In this document: one piece after another, positions 32,101 through 34,652 of the stretch
Layout: each line of letters begins with the position of its first letter
How positions within the stretch are numbered: the first letter of the stretch is position 1
Source: Gemmatimonadales bacterium
Lineage (GTDB): Bacteria; Gemmatimonadota; Gemmatimonadetes; Longimicrobiales; Gaopeijiaceae
Assembly: GCA_007692665.1 (NCBI GenBank)
Contig: REBP01000241.1
Location: 1 to 34,652 of the forward strand
Reading direction: 5' to 3'
DNA: 34,652 nt
Position numbers and translations under genes: made by a program
Notes under the pieces: generated by a model
Seen by the model: only the letters and a program-made list of their open reading frames with translations
Databases searched by the model: none
What the model was told of the DNA's origin: nothing

Positions 32101-33874
32101 CACGTGTCGCCACCAGCGCCCGAAGGCCGGCATCCCGGGTCATGTAGTTGAGGCGTTCGACGGGGAAGGCCGGGTCAAGGGGTACCCAGGCGGCGCCGAT
32201 CCGAAGGATCCCCAGCAGCGTGGCCACCTGGTCGATGGAGCGGGGAAGCGCCACGCCCACGAGATCGCCTTCCCTCACGCCCAGCCCCTTCAGGTGGCCC
32301 GCCAGGCGTCCTGCGAGCACGAGGAGTTCGTGGGCGGAGACCCGGGCGCCGCCGCAGACCACCGCGGTTCGGTCCGGCCCTGTTCGGAGGCTCTCCGTCA
32401 CGAGACCGTGGAGCGTGAGGCCGGGGGGGACGGGGTGGTCCGTCCGGTTCCATTCCTCCAGGACCAGCCTGCGCTCCCCGGGGGAAAGGAACTCGAGTTC
32501 ACCGAGGGTGGCTTCAGGGCGTGCCGCCATCTCGCGAAGGACCTGGGCCACGTGGCCCAGGAGCAGGTCGGCCTCGTCGTCACCCAGGCGGTCCCGGTCG
32601 TGGGCGAGCTTCAGGTGCAGCTGCTCTTCGCCGTAGGCGTAGAGGGTCAGGGGATACGTGGTCCGCTCGAGAAGTTCGAAGTCCCGGTTCGACCAGCGGC
32701 CTCCGCCGTCCTCCGCGGCGCCGGCGGCGCCCTGAACCTGGGTCCGGAGACGGGCATGATCGTAGACGATGAGACTTTCGAAGAGGGGAAGGCCGGAGGG
32801 TACCTCGCTCCACTGCTGGATCCGGACAAGGGGGGTCTGCTCGAAGGGACGGCGGGCCCGCTCTTCGTCCTGGAGCTCCGAGAGCCACCCGCGGACCGCC
32901 TGCGCCGGGTCCAGGCGGGCGCGGACCGGGAGGGCGTTGATGAGAACGCCCACCATCTCCCGGGCCCCCCGGGGCCCCGACGAGCGGCCGGAGCAGACGG
33001 TCCCGAACACCACGTCATCCTCTCCGGCGTGACAGCCGAGCACCATGGCCCAGGCTCCATGCACCTGGCTGTGAAGGCGGATCCCCGTCTCCCGGCCGAC
33101 AGCCCTGAGGGCCCCGGTCACCTGGTGGTCGAGGCGAGTCGAAGTCTCCCGGCGCGCTCCCCGTCCTGCCCCGGGCCTCCCGGTGCCCTGGAGAATGGAA
33201 ACGGGGATGCGGTAGCCCTCGAGGTACCGCGTCCAGAACGCCTGGTCCCCCTCCCCGTCGCGGGAGCGCTCCCAGGCCACGAAGTCCCGGAAGGGAGGGG
33301 AGGTCCTGGAGGCTTCGGCCCTCGAACCCGGGACCCCGTCGTAGTGGTCGAAGACGGTGCGGAGGACGAGGGGGAACGACCGCCCGTCCATCAGGATATG
33401 AGGGAAGGTCCACACGAGCCGGTGGTCCGCCTCGCCCAGGCGGAAGAGGGTCAGCCGAAGGAGGGGCGGACGACGAAAGTCGAAAGGGGTACGGCGATCC
33501 TCCTCGAGAAAGGCGGCGATCCGGGACGCCTGTGCTTCCGATTCGAGGCCCGAAAGGTCACGGAGTTCAACCTCCGGTTCCACCGGCGACTCGTGCTGTA
33601 CCGGGGCCGGGACACCGATCCACTCGAAGGACGCCCCAAGGCGGGGGTGACGGCCCGCAGCGTGCTGCCACGCCTCGCGCATCCGGTCCGGCTCCACCGG
33701 GTGCCGGAGCGTGCAGACGATCTGCTCCAGGTCCACGCCCGACGCCGGCTCGGAGACGTGGTGAAAGAGCATCCCCTCCTGGAGCGGCGTGAGGGGGAAG
33801 CGTTCTCGCACGGGCGCCTGGTCTGCCGCCGATCCTGACTCCCCCCTGGCCGCCTCTGTCCTGTCTGCGTTCAC
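29171..33874 (-). CDS. Single-module NRPS: C, A with inserted luciferase-like monooxygenase, PCP
   Basis: A 1567-residue module. Condensation domain, residues 20-450: FPLTPLQEGMLFHH, then PHILMDG (catalytic-type His159; the first His of HHxxxDG is Pro). Adenylation starts near 460: YTSGSTGQPKGV, FDISVLELF (Asp706), MYGPTETTIWSS near 1195, GVSRGYLGRPELTAERF and NRKVDRKAL. A luciferase-like monooxygenase (755-1115: EFSLFYFASDAG, WTPERHFHAFGG, GRVGMSIASGWHPDDF) sits between A4 and A5. PCP near 1460-1540, phosphopantetheine Ser1497 in LGGHSLLTV. By hand alignment to GrsA the pocket is D-I-L-Q-L-G-M-I-W-K, a glycine code. No thioesterase, PKS or PPTase nearby, so it must work in trans. The GTG at 33874 has a weak upstream GGGA; GTG 33901 is an alternative. 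Confidence 0.92.
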   Translation of the reverse strand: MNADRTEAARGESGSAADQAPVRERFPLTPLQEGMLFHHVSEPASGVDLEQIVCTLRHPVEPDRMREAWQHAAGRHPRLGASFEWIGVPAPVQHESPVEPEVELRDLSGLESEAQASRIAAFLEEDRRTPFDFRRPPLLRLTLFRLGEADHRLVWTFPHILMDGRSFPLVLRTVFDHYDGVPGSRAEASRTSPPFRDFVAWERSRDGEGDQAFWTRYLEGYRIPVSILQGTGRPGAGRGARRETSTRLDHQVTGALRAVGRETGIRLHSQVHGAWAMVLGCHAGEDDVVFGTVCSGRSSGPRGAREMVGVLINALPVRARLDPAQAVRGWLSELQDEERARRPFEQTPLVRIQQWSEVPSGLPLFESLIVYDHARLRTQVQGAAGAAEDGGGRWSNRDFELLERTTYPLTLYAYGEEQLHLKLAHDRDRLGDDEADLLLGHVAQVLREMAARPEATLGELEFLSPGERRLVLEEWNRTDHPVPPGLTLHGLVTESLRTGPDRTAVVCGGARVSAHELLVLAGRLAGHLKGLGVREGDLVGVALPRSIDQVATLLGILRIGAAWVPLDPAFPVERLNYMTRDAGLRALVATRATRGALDAPGVIEILLDRDRDAILSTPGAAPGTAGETGAGAGPADLAYVIYTSGSTGQPKGVAVEHRNVVNFLIAMDRVLGVSARGGTEPGGPGNGGEPSEPEGAWLSITSLSFDISVLELFWPLSRGLRLVLHQEDMGPDGAPGEPFLLGPGGPNDDPDPDRRKSLEFSLFYFASDAGQDEDARYRLLLEGAKFADTEGFSAVWTPERHFHAFGGLYPNPAVTGAAVAAVTRRVGIRAGSVVLPLHHPVRVAEDWAVVDNLSGGRVGMSIASGWHPDDFLLAPENHPDRKAIMYRNAETLRRLWRGEKVAFPGPDGRDVEVGILPRPVQPELPLWVTTAGNVDTYREAGRIGARVLTHLLGQTPGELEERIRAYHEAWVEAGHRPGEGHVTLMLHTFVGETDEFVRETVREPMKAYLRSSVGLIRNFAASWTAYRRGTGKEPVARGDEFSQLSDEDLDALLEFAFNRYFETSGLFGTPERCVSVARELHAIGVDEIACLIDFGVATPQVLDHLPLLSRVRREIAADGPGEGRRRSAPSASVAATVRTEGVTHIQCTPSQLRMLLADSETRDALRGLPVFLVGGEAFPSALAGELRDLTGERVLSMYGPTETTIWSSFFEVTETHPPENGIVPLGRPIANTSLYVLDQALRPVPVGVPGELFIGGDGVSRGYLGRPELTAERFLPDPFASLSGAPPGTLDEVQGHAPAWSPRLYRTGDRARYRADGVLEFLGRNDQQVKVRGHRIELGEIEAVIQAHPGIADAAVVLREVAPGDQRLSAYLVAASPSSDPGRLEAEVRSALTASLPAIMVPSSFSLLDRLPLTPNRKVDRKALPAPTRTPTDTGRTTPPGRTTPPGPGPRPASEPRREGREPPARVVRRVASIWKELLGLEEVGLDENFFDLGGHSLLTVQVHGRIREDFDLDIRITDLFRFPTVRSLARFLADQGRAEDPDSPLAGALDRGAVRRQALRRRSREM
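29533..29574 (-). repeat. 18-bp direct repeat in the NRPS linker
   Basis: Two exact copies of gaccgggcggggtcgtgc (29533-29550 and 29551-29568) and the first six bases of a third. On the coding strand it gives RTTPPG twice, in the flexible linker between the adenylation and carrier domains. It probably arose by slippage and keeps the frame. Confidence 0.85.
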
Positions 33875-34119
33875 CGTGCACCGTTCCCGTGTTGCCGTCA
33901 CCGGATGAAGGCGATGCCGAGGCAGGGCGGGTCCGACCGTTGGAACGGAGGGGCTCCGATCCGAGCGCTGGATCCGCGCGGGGCTCGACCCGGGGCAGGG
34001 TGACGGATTCCCCGGGGGCCGGCCTGGGTTCCGAAAGGCGCCGGCAGGAAGAGTCCCTGGAGGCCAACGTAATCCCGCCGGGCACCCGGGCGACAGGGTC
34101 CTGTTTTCCCACTCCGGGA
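33875..34119. other. 245-base gap upstream of the NRPS gene
   Basis: The spacer between the gamma-glutamyltranspeptidase-family gene (upstream, same strand) and the NRPS start. The NRPS frame stays open through it but encodes only low-complexity Pro/Arg-rich sequence. No consensus promoter, clear terminator or palindrome was seen on the minus strand, so the two genes may share a transcript or use an unusual promoter. Confidence 0.4.
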
Positions 34120-34652
34120 TCAGTACGCCAGCGCCGCCCCCTCCCTCCGCATGTCGGCCCCGGTGCGGAGAACCCCCTGGGGAGTACGCCAGATGACCTG
34201 GAGGTTTCCGAAGGGGGCGGTCCACCCCTCCCGCATCGCCAGTTCATGCCCCCACCCCTGGAGCCGTGCGCGGCCCGAGGCCGGGTAGCGGTCCTCGAGA
34301 AGGAGCACCCGGCCATCGTCGCTCCGGAAGCGCGGCGCCTCGGCCGCTGCCTGGGGGCCGTAGCCGGAGAGAAGGAGATGGAGGAGCCCCTGCGCCACCG
34401 TCTGGGACTGCCCATGTCCGCCCGGCGTCCCGATGGCCACCTCGAACCGTCCCGCTCCGTCGGTGACCATGGTGGCCATGAGCGTGTGGAACGGCCGCTT
34501 CCCTGGCGCGACCTGGTTCGGGTGCCCGGGCTCCAGCGTGAACCCGGCCCCCCGGTTCTGGAGGACGATGCCGGTGGACGGTTCCACGAGGCCGGAGCCG
34601 AAGCTCGAGAAGAGGCTCTGGATCCAGCTCACGGCGTTGCCGTCGGCGTCCA
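34120..34652 (-). CDS. Gamma-glutamyltranspeptidase-family protein, 3' part (start beyond the window)
   Basis: The C-terminal ~177 residues of an Ntn-hydrolase, open to the window edge; the GTG at 34632 is internal. The visible run VDADGNAVSWIQSLFSSFGSGLVEPSTGI, then LQNRGAGFTLEPGHPN, APGKRPFHTLMATMV, GTPGGHGQSQTVAQGLLHLLL and EAPRFR belong to the small subunit of gamma-glutamyltranspeptidases, with the Gly-Gly oxyanion region in PGGHGQ. The catalytic N-terminal Thr would lie before the window. The protein should be exported and act on glutathione or other gamma-glutamyl compounds, but many family members have unknown substrates. It is upstream of the NRPS; a joint role is not shown. Confidence 0.9.
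   Translation of the reverse strand, partial: DADGNAVSWIQSLFSSFGSGLVEPSTGIVLQNRGAGFTLEPGHPNQVAPGKRPFHTLMATMVTDGAGRFEVAIGTPGGHGQSQTVAQGLLHLLLSGYGPQAAAEAPRFRSDDGRVLLLEDRYPASGRARLQGWGHELAMREGWTAPFGNLQVIWRTPQGVLRTGADMRREGAALAY

Noticed and set aside
30443-33838. Plus-strand open frame of 1131 codons opposite the NRPS
   Set aside because: The same artefact. The minus strand has every expected C, A, monooxygenase and PCP motif; the plus reading has none.
34093-34107. ACAGG-GT-CCTGT followed by TTT near the gamma-glutamyltranspeptidase gene end
   Set aside because: A two-base loop cannot form a stable hairpin, and the T tract is on the wrong strand for that gene.

Overview
The window is a compact, very GC-rich (roughly 70% by eye) bacterial chromosome segment with short intergenic gaps, many 1- or 4-base start/stop overlaps and frequent GTG and TTG starts. 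Two lipoprotein signal peptides, a divergent membrane-type dihydroorotate dehydrogenase and the gene style suggest a Gram-negative-type bacterium. Gemmatimonadota is my best guess, from the lipoprotein at 8888-9568, the GlmU-like protein and the gene style, but this is an inference I could not check. Nothing resembles a prophage, insertion sequence, CRISPR array, tRNA or rRNA.

Layout. (1) 1-6146, plus strand: the conserved pyrH-frr-uppS-cdsA-dxr-rseP run (UMP kinase, ribosome recycling, undecaprenyl and phospholipid precursors, MEP isoprenoid step, site-2 protease), ending in a coupled secreted protein that looks like an emfourin-type protease inhibitor. (2) 6172-8679, minus strand: a one-domain response regulator, a GlmU-like nucleotidyltransferase/left-handed-helix protein and a YycJ-type metallo-beta-lactamase-fold hydrolase. 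(3) 8680-8887: two back-to-back promoters with a perfect 6-4-6 palindrome between their -35 boxes. (4) 8888-14547, plus strand: a lipoprotein, serS, an orphan-type histidine kinase and a PcrA/UvrD helicase.

(5) 14588-19447: an NAD regulon. A Nudix-like regulator with a C-terminal winged helix precedes nadA-nadB-nadC, and an almost perfect 19-bp AT-rich palindrome lies just before nadA. (6) 19579-21793: a histidine-rich ZrgA-type lipoprotein coupled to a PAP2 phosphatase, whose 3' end overlaps a convergent glycosyltransferase. (7) 22061-29162: a VOC protein, an unusual pyrD, a SpoIIAA-like protein, then pfkB coupled to a 1336-residue fusion of beta-phosphoglucomutase-like, trehalose-6-phosphate phosphatase and GH65 domains. 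The fusion and pfkB together could take trehalose 6-phosphate to glycolysis, with only a hexose-phosphate isomerase step missing.

(8) 29171-34652, minus strand: a stand-alone NRPS module (C, A interrupted by a luciferase-like monooxygenase, PCP) whose A-domain pocket reads as a glycine code, and the 3' part of a gamma-glutamyltranspeptidase-family gene. The NRPS, the NAD regulon with its operator, and the trehalose fusion are the parts most worth following up.
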